DNA of 64,000 bases, taken from Neospora caninum Liverpool. Its lineage: Eukaryota; Apicomplexa; Conoidasida; Eucoccidiorida; Sarcocystidae. The translations under genes and the position numbers were made by a program. Positions 32,044 to 45,038 of the stretch are shown one piece after another (position 1 is the stretch's first letter; each line of letters opens with the position of its first letter). The stretch is taken from positions 6,839,295 through 6,903,294 of the forward strand of contig NC_018396.1 in assembly GCF_000208865.1 (NCBI RefSeq), in the 5' to 3' direction. The notes beneath the pieces are model-generated. The model saw nothing but the letters and a program-made list of their open reading frames with translations. It ran no database searches and was not told where the DNA came from.

Positions 32044-33454
32044 ATGGTCAGCAAAGTTTCTGGAGCCTTCTGCGCAATGAAGGGCCCGGCGATTGTTGTC
32101 GGCCTGCTGTGTCTGTCAGGCAGTTTACTGCTATCGAACGCGAACAGCACCGATGCCACGTGCTCAGAGAGCAAAACACTGGCTTCTGTGGCTCTCACGA
32201 AAGAAAGCAGCCCAATCAAAATCAAATGCCCAGACGGATCTGACGTGTTTCCAGCAGTTACAGACAAGTCCAACAACTCTTACTGTACAGACTCGTCGTG
32301 CGCCCAACAGGCGCCTCTGGACCCGGCATTTTCTATCCAGGCAGATGCCGCCGCATCAGGGGCGGTGGGGGGAGTAGGCGTATCACTCCAATCAGCCAAA
32401 GCAAACGCAAAAAGCTACACGCTTACCATGCATCAATCGAGCCAAAATTCATCTACCCTGTATTTCCAGTGCCGGACGCCAGGCGAATCAAAGGCACGAT
32501 CTCGCGAGGAGTTTCTGAAAAAAAGAGTAGAAGAGTCACAAGCCACAGAGACCAAGTGCACTATTCAAGTCGCGGCTTACGGTTCAGAAGCTGCTGCTGC
32601 TGCAGAGACAGAAAGTGAGCTTCAAGACCCACAGCAACAAAGATCGTGACACAGTTGTCAGCGTACACCTGAATCAGTCTGCGTTCGATCGTGCGGATCA
32701 ACAGGCTCCTGCATTCGGCGCTGAACTCTGTTTTCCGAGGCGTTCCATTCGTTCCACGTTCCGTCGAGGCACCATCTCGTGCATCCAGGAAGCCGTATTC
32801 AACTCTCTCGCGCGTTCTCGTGTTGTCTTCTTGATGCACCTGGTTCGTCGGGAAAACGTATCACATAGTTTTTCCTGAAATTTGATACGTCTCCTATCTG
32901 CTTGTCTTTCTTTTGTTTTCTCAGAGGAGTGTAACCTGGGAGGCAAGCTGTCGGTGAGCCTCAACCCCAAGTCGCAGTCATTCACGTTCCACTGCGCAGA
33001 GGGCTCGAGCTTGCAGCCCGTTAACTTTGAGAATGCTTTTGCAGGGAACCAATGCGCCGACCAAAAGGCTCTGACCGAATTTGGACTGGTTGCTTCTCTC
33101 TTGGAAGGGAAATCTGCCGCTTCAGGTACCCCGGCTCCCCCCGCCTCTACAGGCGCTTTGCCTGCCTACACGTTCACTGTCTCGAAGTTTCCGGCAGAAA
33201 ATACGCCTGTGTTGCTGTGCTACAAATGTGAAAAAACGGCCGCTGTCAGCGAACATGTTGACGAAACTCCCAGTGAATGCACAGCGCTCATCGAGGTCTC
33301 AGGAGAATCTGCAACAGGCGATGGACAAGAGGATAATCAAGATCCGTCTGAACTAGGAACCTCGAGCGGGGCAGCGAAGCATGCAGCGGATACACTGCTT
33401 ATTGCTTTGGTGACTCTCCTTTTTTCGGCTCTCGCCGTGGACGCTTCTGTATAA
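32044..33454 (+). CDS. SRS-domain GPI-anchored surface antigen, copy 3 (diverged paralogue)
   Basis: Third gene of the array, exons 32044-32614 and 32925-33454, phase 1, about 366 residues. The signal peptide core is GPAIVVGLLCLSGSLLLSNA. Domain 1 has six Cys (ATC, IKC, SYC, SSC, FQC, TKC) and shares NSSTLYF with copy 1. Domain 2 starts ECNLGGKLSVSLN, aligning with ECATAPVDITLN of copies 1 and 2, and has CYKC and SEC in the same places. The tail DTLLIALVTLLFSALAVDASV after SSGAA is a GPI signal. The acceptor follows a clear pyrimidine tract and reads TCAG at 32924. That border fixes where domain 2 begins and was used to choose the acceptors in copies 1 and 2. An alternative in-frame start at Met12 is possible. 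Confidence 0.9.
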
Positions 33455-36066
33455 GAGGAGCTGGACCATTTCGGTCACTGTTCCTCCTCAAACACGTTCT
33501 TGGTCTTCTCGAGTGTGCATCGATGTGCGTCAGCTGGAAGAAAAAAAGGCATCTTCCCGACGTCGTGTGGAGCAAGGTTTGGTTGCTACAAATGGTTGGA
33601 TCTCGATGCAGGACATGCAGGACACATGAGAAATGGGTTCGATTTCTCGGCAGCTCGCCAGTGTGACATCTCGGCTCAACGTGGCATCCCCAGTGTACGT
33701 GCAGGGTCCGACTGTTCACTGTTCCTCTCTGCCTTCGTCTTTTGAGAAGGAAACGATGTAACGGGGGCCGGCGCTCGAACATGCAGTGGAATGCGCGCTG
33801 CCGTTCTTGCCAGACGAGCCAAAATACTGGAGAAGTGCAGGGAGGCAAAGCCTTTCCGCTGGTGAATCTGTTCTGTGATAATGCGCAGCTGACGTTCCTG
33901 GCTATGTGCGATCGCAAATTCACGCGAAAACTGTCTTCCAACCATGCAGGTGGAGTGCTCATCCGGAAATGCGTTCTTTGCCAAAATCGTACTCTCTGTA
34001 CACAAGATGGCCCCAATACTTGGTATGGCCGTATTGCGTGGGTCCGCGTCAAAAATTTTGAGATATTTTGGTTACCCGCTGCCTTCAAACTGATGCTGAA
34101 GGACAGCAGTCTGAGGTCTTCTCACAAACCACCGTATTCCACGGAGCTCCGTTACCTCGGCTACAAACAGCTTGTTCGACGGGGTCCGCGCAGTCGCACT
34201 GTTGGAAGCCTCTTACTTCCCTTAGGATTTTTGGAGTTCGGCTATTGAGTGTCGGAACCGACGCTGTGGCTGCTTAGGCTCCGATCGCCCAAATGCAGCG
34301 CTGAAGTATTCCGGCAAGCACTGGAACCTCAAGAAAAATATCGATCGCTTGCGTCCCAATGGTAGACACGAAAACTCATCGGTTCCGGAAAACACACTGC
34401 ATCTCGGGTGTCCTCAATTACGTGGCACTACCCACCTGGAGTTGCTCCAGTAAATTCCCTTCCTAGACGCGGTCGCTTGTTTGATGTGCTCAGGCGGCGC
34501 GTGGAAATCGAATCCACGTCCCGCACTCGACGACACGGCCTACCGCTAACCCTAGACGGAGGATGCATGCATTGCTTCCTGTACATGTGGCCCTTTTCTT
34601 CTGTTTAGAAAGTTAGATGCCTTTGCATTCACAGTCTTGTGGATCCGTGCGCCCGAGTCCGATCTTGCGTTCTTCTGTTTAGAAAGTTAGATGCCTTTGC
34701 ATTCACAGTCTTGTGGATCCGTGCGCCCGAGTCCGATCTTGCGACACACGGGCGATAGAACCCTCCATACAGGAGCTGTAGCCGGGTTGTAAGTTCAGAG
34801 TAGCAGACAAAAAAGAGTTTGCGACAAGCACGTTTACCGGTTTTTTTGCCAAGATACACTGGCAACTTATATCTGGATGTCTGACAGTGAGAAAAACAAT
34901 GGTGGCGAAGACACGACTGGAGTTGTGTCTCTCGCCCAGTGTGCTGCAAGGGCGCACATGTGAAGCGTTGGGAACTGTCTCCTTACCTGCCGTCTCCTAC
35001 TCTGGACAAAATGCAAATCGGAATCTACAGAATATTCCTGTGGCGGCGGCAGCGTCCGTTCTTATACGAAAAAGTATCTGTGACCCGTTTCGCCCGAAGT
35101 GTCGAGCCTCGTAGCTCCTACAAGAGTCCACGCCGCCACGGCAGCGTCCCACCTCCAAAACAACATCTTACAACTGGTTTCTTAGTTGCAATGACCTTTG
35201 TAATCCAAATAATTGCATGTATCACTCTAGCACGTAGATATATACTTCAGAAGCCTCTTGTTCATTTGCTAGCGTTTTCTCCCAAATGGATTTGGGCGAA
35301 GCAACACGAGCCCCAGTCTCGGAACGAGTCTGGTTCACAATGCCGAGTTGGGAGCAGTTTGTCTGAGGCTCCACACTAAATTCGAAGACGGCTACCTGCC
35401 ACGGGAAAAGTGGATTTTCCCGCTCTTTTAGGTCTGTGCCACGTGGATAAGAAATCCCCAGTTGGGCACGAGGAAAGACATTTCTCGGAAAAACGAGAGT
35501 CAAAGCACCACAGAACCGCGGACAGCAAACAATAACCTTCCGTCGGCAAAGCGTAATTAAAGCCTTCACAAGACCAGACTCGTGCAAGGCATGGGGGATC
35601 AGAGAGCACCGTCAGGTTTGCCGGCACCCCCCCCCCCCCTCCCCGAAAAAAGAACACCTGTTGCTGTGTGAGGAGGGAACAGGCAGCGGAATGCATGCGC
35701 ATATCCAGAAGGAAAGATGCGGCCGAATGCGCGGTTTTTTCGCGTCTAGGCATATCGTCGCTCTTCCCTTCTGTGCCAGGCCAGAAAGAGAGAGAGCATG
35801 GATGGCACAGCGACAAGGCGATAGCCCAGGAGACACTACAGAGAAGGAAATAAAGGGACTGGAGAGCGGAAGGGACAAAGAGACAAACGTGAGAGACCGG
35901 AGGTACATCGTGGGAGCCAATTGAACAAGACGCTCCTCAAACAGGCAGGCAGGCTTCAAGTTGGACGAGAGATGGACAAGGAGCAGACCAGACTAGGAGG
36001 AAGAACAGGTGAGCGCGTCAGTGGAAAGAGCAGCGATACTTTATCCCCTTTCTGGGATTCCAGAGA
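33455..36066. other. Convergent spacer after SRS gene 3
   Basis: Holds the 3' ends of SRS gene 3 (plus) and of the small minus-strand gene. A 168-codon open frame at 33742-34248 shows no signal peptide or domain and is not called. A C-rich run at about 35627-35643 and a 74-bp tandem duplication (listed separately) are present. Confidence 0.6.
34596..34743. repeat. Perfect 74-bp tandem duplication
   Basis: Copy one 34596-34669 and copy two 34670-34743 are identical and directly adjacent, beginning TTCTTCTGTTTAGAAAG and ending CCGATCTTGCG. Confidence 0.95.
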
Positions 36067-37349
36067 TCATTTCGCCCCTTTCTGTGGTTCCGCATTCCCC
36101 GCAGGATCCCCAGATGAAGCCTCGCTCTTTCCACCTTCGCTGCTTCGCGTTCCTCGAGGCTCAGGGCTGAGTACCTCCGGCCACGGCTCCATGTTAGCTG
36201 CGAGGGGACGGAGAGAAAAGCAGAAACAGAATTCAGCGAAAGGAGCGGAGAGGCAGACGAAGGGGAGGGAAATGACACCAACACGAGGAACCACAAGAGG
36301 AACGGAAACAGAAAGGGAAAAGCAAAGCACGGCAGGACGGTACGAGGGACGAGCAAGAGCAGGAACACAACACAGGCTCACGAGAGAGAGCGCAGACGAA
36401 GACCCTGAGACGAGGCCTTGAAGGACGGTCTCTGACCTATGCAGCCGCTCGACTCCAAGCACGCCACGGGGGAGATCCCCACCGCAGACGAGAAAGCATT
36501 TGCATCGCGGACGATGCGCGATGGAGCATTCGAACCGCTTCGAGGCAGTTGACACCGGCCGTTTCTCTTGAGCGTCTCCCTCGAGAAGGAACCTACCTGT
36601 GAATCTCCAGTCGTCTATGATTTTCTTTTTCTCGGCCTTGCTGTACCCGTCGATTATCCTCCTGAGTGTATGTACAAGGCAGCTCCAGACACCTTTTTGG
36701 CTCAATGCAAAGCACGCCGAGTCCGCGCCGGCCAGCCGATATGAGAAAGCGTGAGACGGAACACCGTTCTCTCCTCGGAGTGAAGACGACAAAGAAAGGC
36801 AAGCAAACGAGAAACATCTGAAGGCCCGAGACTTACCGAACTCGCCGCCCATCGAGAAGCTCCACTTCGACCGTCGCTGGGGCGTCGTAGCTGCGCAGAC
36901 AGCGGTCGTGCGGAACGAACACCAGGAGACGAAGACCGAGACAAACTTCCAGGAGGCGACGAGAAGAAGAAGGGAGAAAAACGTGCGTTCACGTCCAACA
37001 GACACACGCAGGGGCGCCTTCCACGTTTTTAGGACCGAAAAAAGACACCAAAGATTCGCGATTAGCCGGCGGCCTATGGTTCTGACACACAACCTTGGCC
37101 TAATTTCAGTGCACAGGGCGGGGACACTGCGAGGACGGAGACGTCCCTTGACCGCCCTTCTCGCGCGTCGCTCTTCCGGTGAACGTTCGAAATGCAGAAA
37201 AAAGTCTAACTCTACGGTGATGGCGACTCGAAATGCTTTGCTCTCCCCCCGAAACGAGGACACCAGAGCGAATGGACCTACGCCAGCATTTCCCAGGAGG
37301 CCTGGAGGTGCGGAAACTTCTTTTTGACGGACTCGGATGTCACGCGCAT
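36067..37349 (-). CDS. Small four-exon protein of about 112 residues, possibly mL53-like
   Basis: Exons on the minus strand are 37349-37282, 36890-36837, 36682-36597 and 36197-36067. Phase is kept at all three junctions, and donors read GTAGGT, GTAAGT and GTAGGT. The peptide starts MRVTSESVKKKFP, continues PATVEVELLDGRRVRCLVHT and RRIIDGYSKAEKKKIIDDWR, and ends in a polar Ser/Gly/Glu tail. The P-x-V-x-V-x-x-x-DG strand followed by helices recalls small mitochondrial large-subunit proteins such as mL53, but this is only a resemblance. A strong acceptor at 37366 lies just 5' of the ATG, so exon 1 probably follows a 5' UTR intron or a further coding exon. The acceptor of exon 3 is weak. It is transcribed away from the large plus-strand gene at 39644. 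Confidence 0.55.
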
Positions 37350-37565
37350 AATCAGCTGCCTGGACAAAAGAGACAGAGAGAACATGAAAGCGGCATTTCC
37401 ACCAGGACAGCGGCCTCCCCGCAAGCGTGGACGGCGAGAGGAAACTGTCTCCAACGGGAGACCCGGAAGCAGCGGAAACCGAGAATACACCGAAAGGACG
37501 CACACAGCACACGGGCAAACGTGGCTTGGAGAACAGAACTAACAGATCTTCAGTTCGTCTCTCTC

Positions 37566-37795
37566 GCCTCGCTGTTCTTCTTCCCCGCTCTTCTTCCTCC
37601 CCGCTTTTCTTCTTCCCCACTTTTCTTCTTCCCCACCTTGCTTCTTCCTCCCCGCTTTTCTTCTTCCCCGCTTTTCTTCTTCCCCGCTTTTCTTCTTCCC
37701 CACTTTTCTTCTTCCCCACCTTGCTTCTTCCTCCCCACTTTTCTTTTTCCCCGCTTTTCTTCTTCCCCGCTCTTCTTCTTCCCCAGCCTGCTCCC
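37566..37795. repeat. Pyrimidine minisatellite (TTCTTCCCCRCTTT units)
   Basis: About 230 bases of imperfect units of roughly 14-15 bases, alternating CCCCGC and CCCCAC with an occasional CCTTGC. It lies 5' of the small minus-strand gene. Open frames through it (Lys/Glu-rich on the minus strand) are artefacts. Confidence 0.9.
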
Positions 37796-39643
37796 GTTTG
37801 AGTTTATGCTCGTTTGCCTCCCATCCACGCGTTCTCTCGGCTAGAGAGGCATTTACTTGGCGATCTCCGTTTTCGGCCGAGTGGGGCAGTAGCTAACGTG
37901 GATTTTCTTCAGGTAGCGGAGAAAATCGACGCGAGGGAAGATCGCGTTTCTCATTCTGCTCCTCCCGTGCAGTCGTCGCGGTCCCAGAAACAGACGAGGG
38001 GGATCGGAGCCCTCTCTGGAAAGCACCTGCGAGAGACTCGCGCATCACACGCTTCGAGAAGGGAAACGAACTTCGAAGAAAACCGTCCGTTGCCTCTTCT
38101 CGTCTTCCTCAGACACAGAACGGACGTTCAACATATATACGTATATATATATATATATATATATATATGTTATATGGATGTAACCACGTATGTGTACGGG
38201 TTAGATATGCATTGGAAGATGGGGACATACGCCCATAGATCTGTTTGAGGCTCGTGGGAGTTTGACGCAAACGGCCCTTTTCAGAGGCGTGGAAGAACGA
38301 CGGAAAGGAGACTCATGTGGACGCGTAACGCGAGACAAACGAAAAAAAACTTGCAGGGGAGAGCTTGCGCAGCCTGGAGAGTAGCGTTTTGACGTGGGAA
38401 ATCGAGGAGTGATTGCTCTTTTTCAGGAAAATCCACGAGACAGAGTGGATGGGAAAGACACGACACGTGGCAGAGAAGAGAGAGAGTCTCTGTGCATGCG
38501 TGGAAAAAATCAGCGAGGGAAAAAAGATGGGAAAGCAAACAAACGACGGGGAGACTCCGGAAGGACGATTGTGCAGCGCAAGACAAGTTCGAGAAAGAAC
38601 GAACACGATGAAGGGTGAAGGAGCAAACTTCGTCCCTCGCACAGAAACATTGGTCACAGTCTTTTTGGTGCAAAAAAACGGATTTTTTTTCTGGGAATGC
38701 CGACGACAAAGTGGAACGCTCCACAGACTGCACGGTTTCGTTTTCGATGCGCGGCAATCGTCGATTGCCACGGCGCACGAGGGAGCGAAGCTGCGGAGGC
38801 GCAGAGTTTTCTCTCACAAACAGAATAGGAAGGCCATTGCTTGGACAGTTGTCTCCGAGGAGATACCGACTGAAAAAGGAGAACTTCAGGCAAGAACGGA
38901 AAGAGAGGACTCGAACCGGTTTTGAGACTGCTCTCCGCCAGCACACATGCATGTGTGCTCTGCATGTGCGGCCTTTTATTTCTTCTGGAGAACAGTGTCA
39001 AGTTTTTTGCCAAAAAATAAAGAGGAATGTGGAGTAAGACAAGTGGAAGAAGCCGCCGAGTTCGGGGATTCGAATTTTTTCTCTCGCTGCACGAGATTAG
39101 CGTCCCGGGACGAAAGAAAACGCAGCGAATCGCGACTTGAGCATGTGTCGAGCGAACAAAACCAGCGGCGGTTCTAGCCTGTGCCCGTTTCGTCTTGAAT
39201 GTTTTCGCGGTTTCTTCTTCTTGCCTTTTCGCCTTTCACCTCCCGTCTCTCCACTTGCTTCTTCACGCTTCTCTCTGGTCAAACTTGCGGGTTTCGTCCT
39301 TTAAACAAAAAAAAAACCGTTCCGAGAGACGGGCGGAAAGCCCCGCGCCGCGCAGCCTGGTCGACCGAAGCTGGGTCAAAACGCGACACCAGAGAGAGAG
39401 ACACAGAACGGCCAAGAAAGGTTGCGACACAGGTGTTCCAGCCCTTGGCCCTCGCCTTCGACGCTACCTCCGCATCTTGTTCCTTTCCAAGACGATCGAG
39501 GAGGCGCGAAAAAAGAGAGGCCTTTTCTCGTCTCACGTCTCGCGGGGCAGACGCTACTCTCTACAGAAACACGCGTCTTTGTCACGCGTTTTCTCTCTTC
39601 ACAAAGCGCGTTTTTGTGGGGGTTCAAGGAAAAGCAATTCAGC
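37796..39643. other. Divergent spacer and 5' region of the repeat-helix protein gene
   Basis: No supported gene. A TA run lies at about 38140-38168. The last 400 bases before 39644 lack a conserved peptide and are taken as promoter and 5' UTR. Confidence 0.6.
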
Positions 39644-42600
39644 ATGGCTGCCTTGCGCTCCTTGCTCTGCGTTTCGCGCCGTTCACAGCCTCCGCGACGC
39701 CAGCTGACGGCCTCGCGGCCTCCGAGGGGCCGAAGACTCGACAGCTCGGGATTTGAACGCGTTTGCACGTGCCACATCGCTCCCCAGACGCGAGCACCTT
39801 CTGTGGCGCATCTCCTTCGCAGCTGCCGGCTTGGGACTCCTCGCGTGCTGTCTTCTCGCAACTCCGACTTGTCTGCTGGGTTTTCTCTGTCATCTCCCCT
39901 GTCTCCTGGAGTCGTCTCTTCCTTCTCAACCACTGCCTCGCTGCCCATGGTGGGGAGAAGGAGAGCAGTCCGCGATTCCCGGTCGCCTTCGACGCGCGAG
40001 AACAAACCGCACACGACTCAGCCCCTCCGTCTCGCTGCTTTGCCTTGCCTTTCCTCTTCTCTCTCAACGGCTCGGTGCTCTCCTTGCTTTCAGTCTCAAC
40101 TTTTTGCGTCTCCGGCAGTCTCCTCCCCTCTCTCCGCGGGAGTTGACGCTCAGCAGAACGCGCTCGCGACAGGAGACAGTGCCTCTGCCTCCAGGTCTTC
40201 TTCTCGCCGCCCCCCCTCCGATGTGGCCTTCATCTCGCGTCTCGCGTCCACTCTTCTTCCCGCTTCCTCTCTGTCTCCTGACCTCAAATACGGCGTCTCC
40301 TCTTCTTCGCCGTTACCGCTTGCCACTGCGCCCCTACCTACAGGGCTTTCCTCGATCTCCGTCAGTCCTCTTTCCCCCTTCTCTTTCTCTCTGTCTTCTC
40401 GTTCCTCCTGCCTTCCGTGCTGGTGCGTCACAACGCAGCTCTCCTTTCCCTCCGTGCCGCAATCTGTCTCCACGCGTTCTCTCTTCTCCTTCCTGAGACA
40501 ACGGCCGCCTCCGTCTTCTTCGTCTTCGTCGTCTTCTCCTTCTCCCCCCCCTTCGACTCCTTCTCTCTCTTCTCCCTCTTCGTCTCCTTCTCTCTCTTCT
40601 CCCTCTTCGTCTCCTTCTCCTTCTTCTCCCTCTTCTCCCTCTTCTCCTTCTCCCCCATCTTCGTCTCCTTCTCCTTTTCCCCCCTCTCCCCCATCTTCGT
40701 CTCCTTCTCCTTTTCCCCCCTCTCCCCCCTCTTCTCCGTCCTTTTCTGCGGCCAGTTCCTCTTCTTCGCCGTTCTCCTCGGGCGACCAGGCTCTCCAAGA
40801 AGACTTGCCGAGGGCGGATGAAGCGGCGCGTAGACCGACGGAGGCGACCGGGGCTGCGGGGGTAGAGCCCGAGCCTCTGTTGCGAGGAAGCAAGCAGGAG
40901 AAACTGCGCAAGAAGCGACCGGTAAAGCCCGAGAGAGACCACTTCGCCTCCGCGTTTTCGCCTCCCTTCGCCGCGGAAGCGTTTCACCGGAGTGTTTCCC
41001 ACCGACTTGTCGAGGAGGCAAGGAGACAGGAGACGGAAAGGCGAAGAAACGCAGGCAGGCGACAGGGGCCTCGCGCCGAGAGTGTGCGGCTGCCGAGCGA
41101 GAACGACGGCGAAGGCGAGGCAGGAAGAGAGCGAAGAGACAGAGTCGGGAGACGCCCGAGACGGAAAACTTCGAAGGCAGCGCCTGACCACCAACTCCAC
41201 TACCCGCTGCTTGTCTCCTTCGCCGCCCTCTACGAAGATCTCGCCGTCCTCAAAAACCGAATTCTCTCCCAAAGCCGACGCGTCCGCGCTGTAATCACCA
41301 CAGCAGGTACCCGAATATCTGCCACTGTACCTCGTCACAGAGGTCTGTGAGCCAGTAGATGTCCGTCCAACACCTTCTCCCTTCTCCATCTCTCTCCGGC
41401 CCCACCTCCACACATATGTGTATGTATGTATGTATGTATGTATGTATGTATGTATGTATGTATGAATGTATGTATGTATGTATGTATGTATGTATATGTT
41501 TCTCTATGTTTATGTATATGGATGCATATGGAGATCTGTGTGTGTTCTGGGTGCGTGTCTCCCTTTGTATCTGTGAATGAGTCGGCCCGTCTGTCTGTAT
41601 CTCTCGCCTTTGTTGGCGAGGCCCCTGCCTGTACCTCCGCTGCGAATCTACGAGGAGCTAGAAACTGCCGCTCAGGCACGATGCGTTTAGCTCGGATGTT
41701 AAGGAGCACAGGAAATTCTACACACCTTAATTGGCGATGCATTGATATTCTTTTCGTCGTTCCCTGTGAAGTCGTCGATTCGTTCCAGCGCCTCTGTCAC
41801 TCTCCCACTGTCAGCCTGTCTGTCGACGCCTGTGCCATCCGAGAGACTTGCGTCGTTTCCTTTCTTCGCTCAAGAGTTTCGCGCCTGCGTCCCGCTCGCG
41901 CTGGTGAGGCGCGTAGGGCTGCGTGGCTGTCGCTCTCTGACGAAGTGGCGAAACGCTCGCCCCGCCCCGAGAGAAGGCATGGAGGTCGATATACGCTGCC
42001 AGGAAGACGGCACCGACGCGTTCTTCGCCCTGACTCTGGGGCTCCTCTTTCTCCTTTCGTTCTCGTCTCTTTCGCCCACGGTCCCTCTTGTTTGGTGCTT
42101 CTCTTCTGGTCCCTTTCCGTTTTTTTGGTACCGGTCTCCGCAGCCTGCGGGCTCTGCTGGGTGGCGTACAACTGGGAAGATGTGCGACGCCGTCTGGGAC
42201 TCGAAGGCGCTGCGGTGCTTCACGAGGGAATGCGGTCTCAAGAGCTCCAGTTCACAGGTAACAATTCCCAGTCAGCGATTTGGTCCGTCGTTCTCTGGCC
42301 GTCTGTCCTTTCTTTCTCCCTTCGCGTTCACGCGGTCTCGCCCTAAGGCTCCCCGTGTGGCTGTTTGTGTGTTGGTGTTTGTGTCTTTGTTCGCCGCTCT
42401 GTCTCGAATTCGCTCTTCTGCGTCTGTGCTCCTCTTTTTCTGACAGCGCGGGAGTTCTCCAAGCAACTTATCGACGACCTCCTACAGGATCATCGAGTAC
42501 GGTCGGCCTTCCTTTTCGCTTTCTTCCGTTTTTCGTCGGCGTGACTTGACACATGCCAGAGCGCACCGCCCCGTCTCTCTCCTGTCCCCCGAGCGGGGCA

Positions 42601-43291
42601 TCGACTCTGCATGCGTCCCCTCTCCCTCGCTTTCTCTCCCGCGTCTTCTTCTCTCTCTTTCTCTGTGTCCCTTTCTGCCTCCCGTTACTGTCGGTTCTTA
42701 CTTGTCGTGCTTCCATGTGCCTCTTGCGCTTCGCCGTCCCTCGGCTGCTGCTCGTGTCTGTTCCGTTCCTTTCTTGCTTCCGCCTCCATCGACGCTTCTC
42801 TTGCTCTTGCCTCGCATCGGCCTTCCTTCATCCCGCCTGTCTCCCTCCTCCCTGTCTCCCTCCTCCCTGTCTCCCTCCTCCTTGTCTCCCTCCTTCCTGT
42901 CCCAGCTGCAGGCGGGGGCCCAGCGGTGGATCCAAGAACTCCTCAGCGCGAGTGACCGTGAGGCGACAGCCCTCGCAGTTCGCGTGCTGAACGGGGCGGA
43001 GGTCCAAAGCGCCATCAAGAACCTCCTCGACGACCTTGTTCGGTGCGAGATCGATTCTGCTGACAGCGAACTTTAGATCAGACCGAAACGGGGTTCTCTG
43101 ACTGTTTTCTATCAAAACCCGCCTTCCACTGCTTTTAAACCCCCGCGAAACACTTTCCCCGAAAGCTCTAAACAGACTCGAGTCAACCCCGACCTACACA
43201 GGGCTGGAGAGACAGGCCACGGAAAAAGTGCGATGGGCACCAATAGCTGCACCATATATATATATATATAGAGAGAGAGAGCGAGAGAGAG

Positions 43292-43325
<34 letters not shown>

Positions 43326-45006
43326 AGAGAGAGTAGGTATATATAGAAGAGAAGGACAGAGTTAGATATATACATATATATATAGAGAGAGAGAGAGAGA
43401 GTTAGATAGAGATTTGAATATTATATGGGCAGATGCATACCGATGCATGCAAACACAGGTGGATTGGGAGCGGAAGCCGTTCAGCCAGATAAGCAGGAAA
43501 GGGGGGCCAACGCGAGCGGCCGTACCGGTTGCATTTCTTTTTCTTACCCTTTTCCTACTTCTTCGCCTCGCCAGAGGAAGCAGTTCTATCTCTTTTGCGC
43601 GTTTTGGTGTTTTTCTCCGCTAGGTATCTTTGTCAGAACGTTGCGGTGCACCAACAGGTCGCCGAACTGCTCAGTTATGCAATCAACTTGTAGGTTTTTC
43701 CTGTCCTTTCTGGTTCTTCGATATGTTTTGCCTTCTCGTAGCCGCTCGGTTCGATTCCCTGCGAGCGGCTCTGTGTGTCTGTTCTGCCTCGCGCTGCCTC
43801 GCGCTGCCTCCCGCGTGTTCTCTCCTGTCCCTCGTGTCCCTCTTGTCTCTCTTGTCTCTCTCCTTCTCTCCCGGGTTCGCGTTCTGCTTATCGCTTTCTG
43901 TTCTTGCCCTGGCCTCTCTGCGTTCTGCCTTTCCCCCCGTGCTTTTCGCCACACCATGCCCGCCGCCTGCCGGCTCCAGTCTCCTGTCTCTGTGACTCCT
44001 TGTCTTCTCTCCCTTCTTCTGTGTGGGGTCCGTGAAGGGGGTGGCTGCTGGGGCGGGCCCGCGCCCTCTGTTTTTCGTCTTCTTTGTCTTCTTGTGAATC
44101 TTTCCCTTTCCCGCGTGGTCGTCCTCACCTGCTTCCTGTCCGCGATCGCTTGCGCGTCACCCAATTCTTCTTCATCGGAGCGGTTTTCCTCTCCCTGTTC
44201 TCTCTCCTCTCTTTTCCCTCGCGCCGTCAGGCCTGTGGCTAAAGAGACAGCTGGTCGGTGGTGCCAAGAGCTCCTGCAGCGCCCAGACGTTCAGCAGGCC
44301 GCCCAGACTTTCGTGTAGGTTTTTGCGAGAAGGCAAAACGCGACGAGGCGTCTCAAAGAGAACGAAGCAACCGCCCGGAAGGCGCGAAGCAGGCCAGCTG
44401 CGATGCAGAGAGAGTTCAGAGAGAGAAGAAAACGAGACAGGCAGATTCGGGGTAGGACACCCGCCGATGCCTTTAGACGAAGGAGACGGAGAGAAAGGAC
44501 GCATGCCTGGGAGGCGGCGGGAGGCTCTTGGGTGTTTTAAGCAAACATGCGGCGGAAACAACCTCTTTGTTGGAAAGCACTTTCGTTTTCTTTTCTTTTT
44601 TCTTTTTCTTTCCACCTCTCTTTTTCTTTTCTTTTCCCTTATTTTTCTTTTTCTTTTCTGTTTCTAGGAATGAAGCAGTTCTGAGCGACGCTGGCGTCCA
44701 GGCCCAAGCCGGAGAGTTGGTATGGCGTGTTTATCTCTCGCTGTCTCCGCCGCTTCTTTATTGGTTCTCCTTTCCGCGCTGTGGTCATCTATGTCTTCCT
44801 GTCGCTGTCCTCTCCCTTGGTTGCGTCTCGTTTGCGCCGCGTGCCGGCTGTCTCCTCCAATTCGACTCGGCGACACAGAACAGAGACATTCCTATGCATT
44901 AGCGAAATACCTGCACAAGCATTTTCACACATCTGGCTTTCCAATTCAGATATACACAGTTCATACACGTGCATCGGTACATGTTTCTGTACACGTTTAC
45001 ACACAC

Positions 45007-45038
<32 letters not shown>

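Noticed and set aside
33742..34248. 168-codon plus-strand frame after SRS gene 3
   Set aside because: No leader, no SRS-like cysteine pattern and no GPI tail; probably 3' flank.
34484..34560. tRNA-like element on the minus strand (T-arm-like GTGGA-TTCGATT-TCCAC and an A-box-like TAGCGG)
   Set aside because: The 5' and 3' ends cannot form an acceptor stem and the anticodon arm needs two wobble pairs and an eight-base loop. At best a decayed tRNA pseudogene.
37566..37795. Lys/Glu-rich minus-strand coding frame
   Set aside because: It is a direct translation of a pyrimidine minisatellite; the frame has no exon support.
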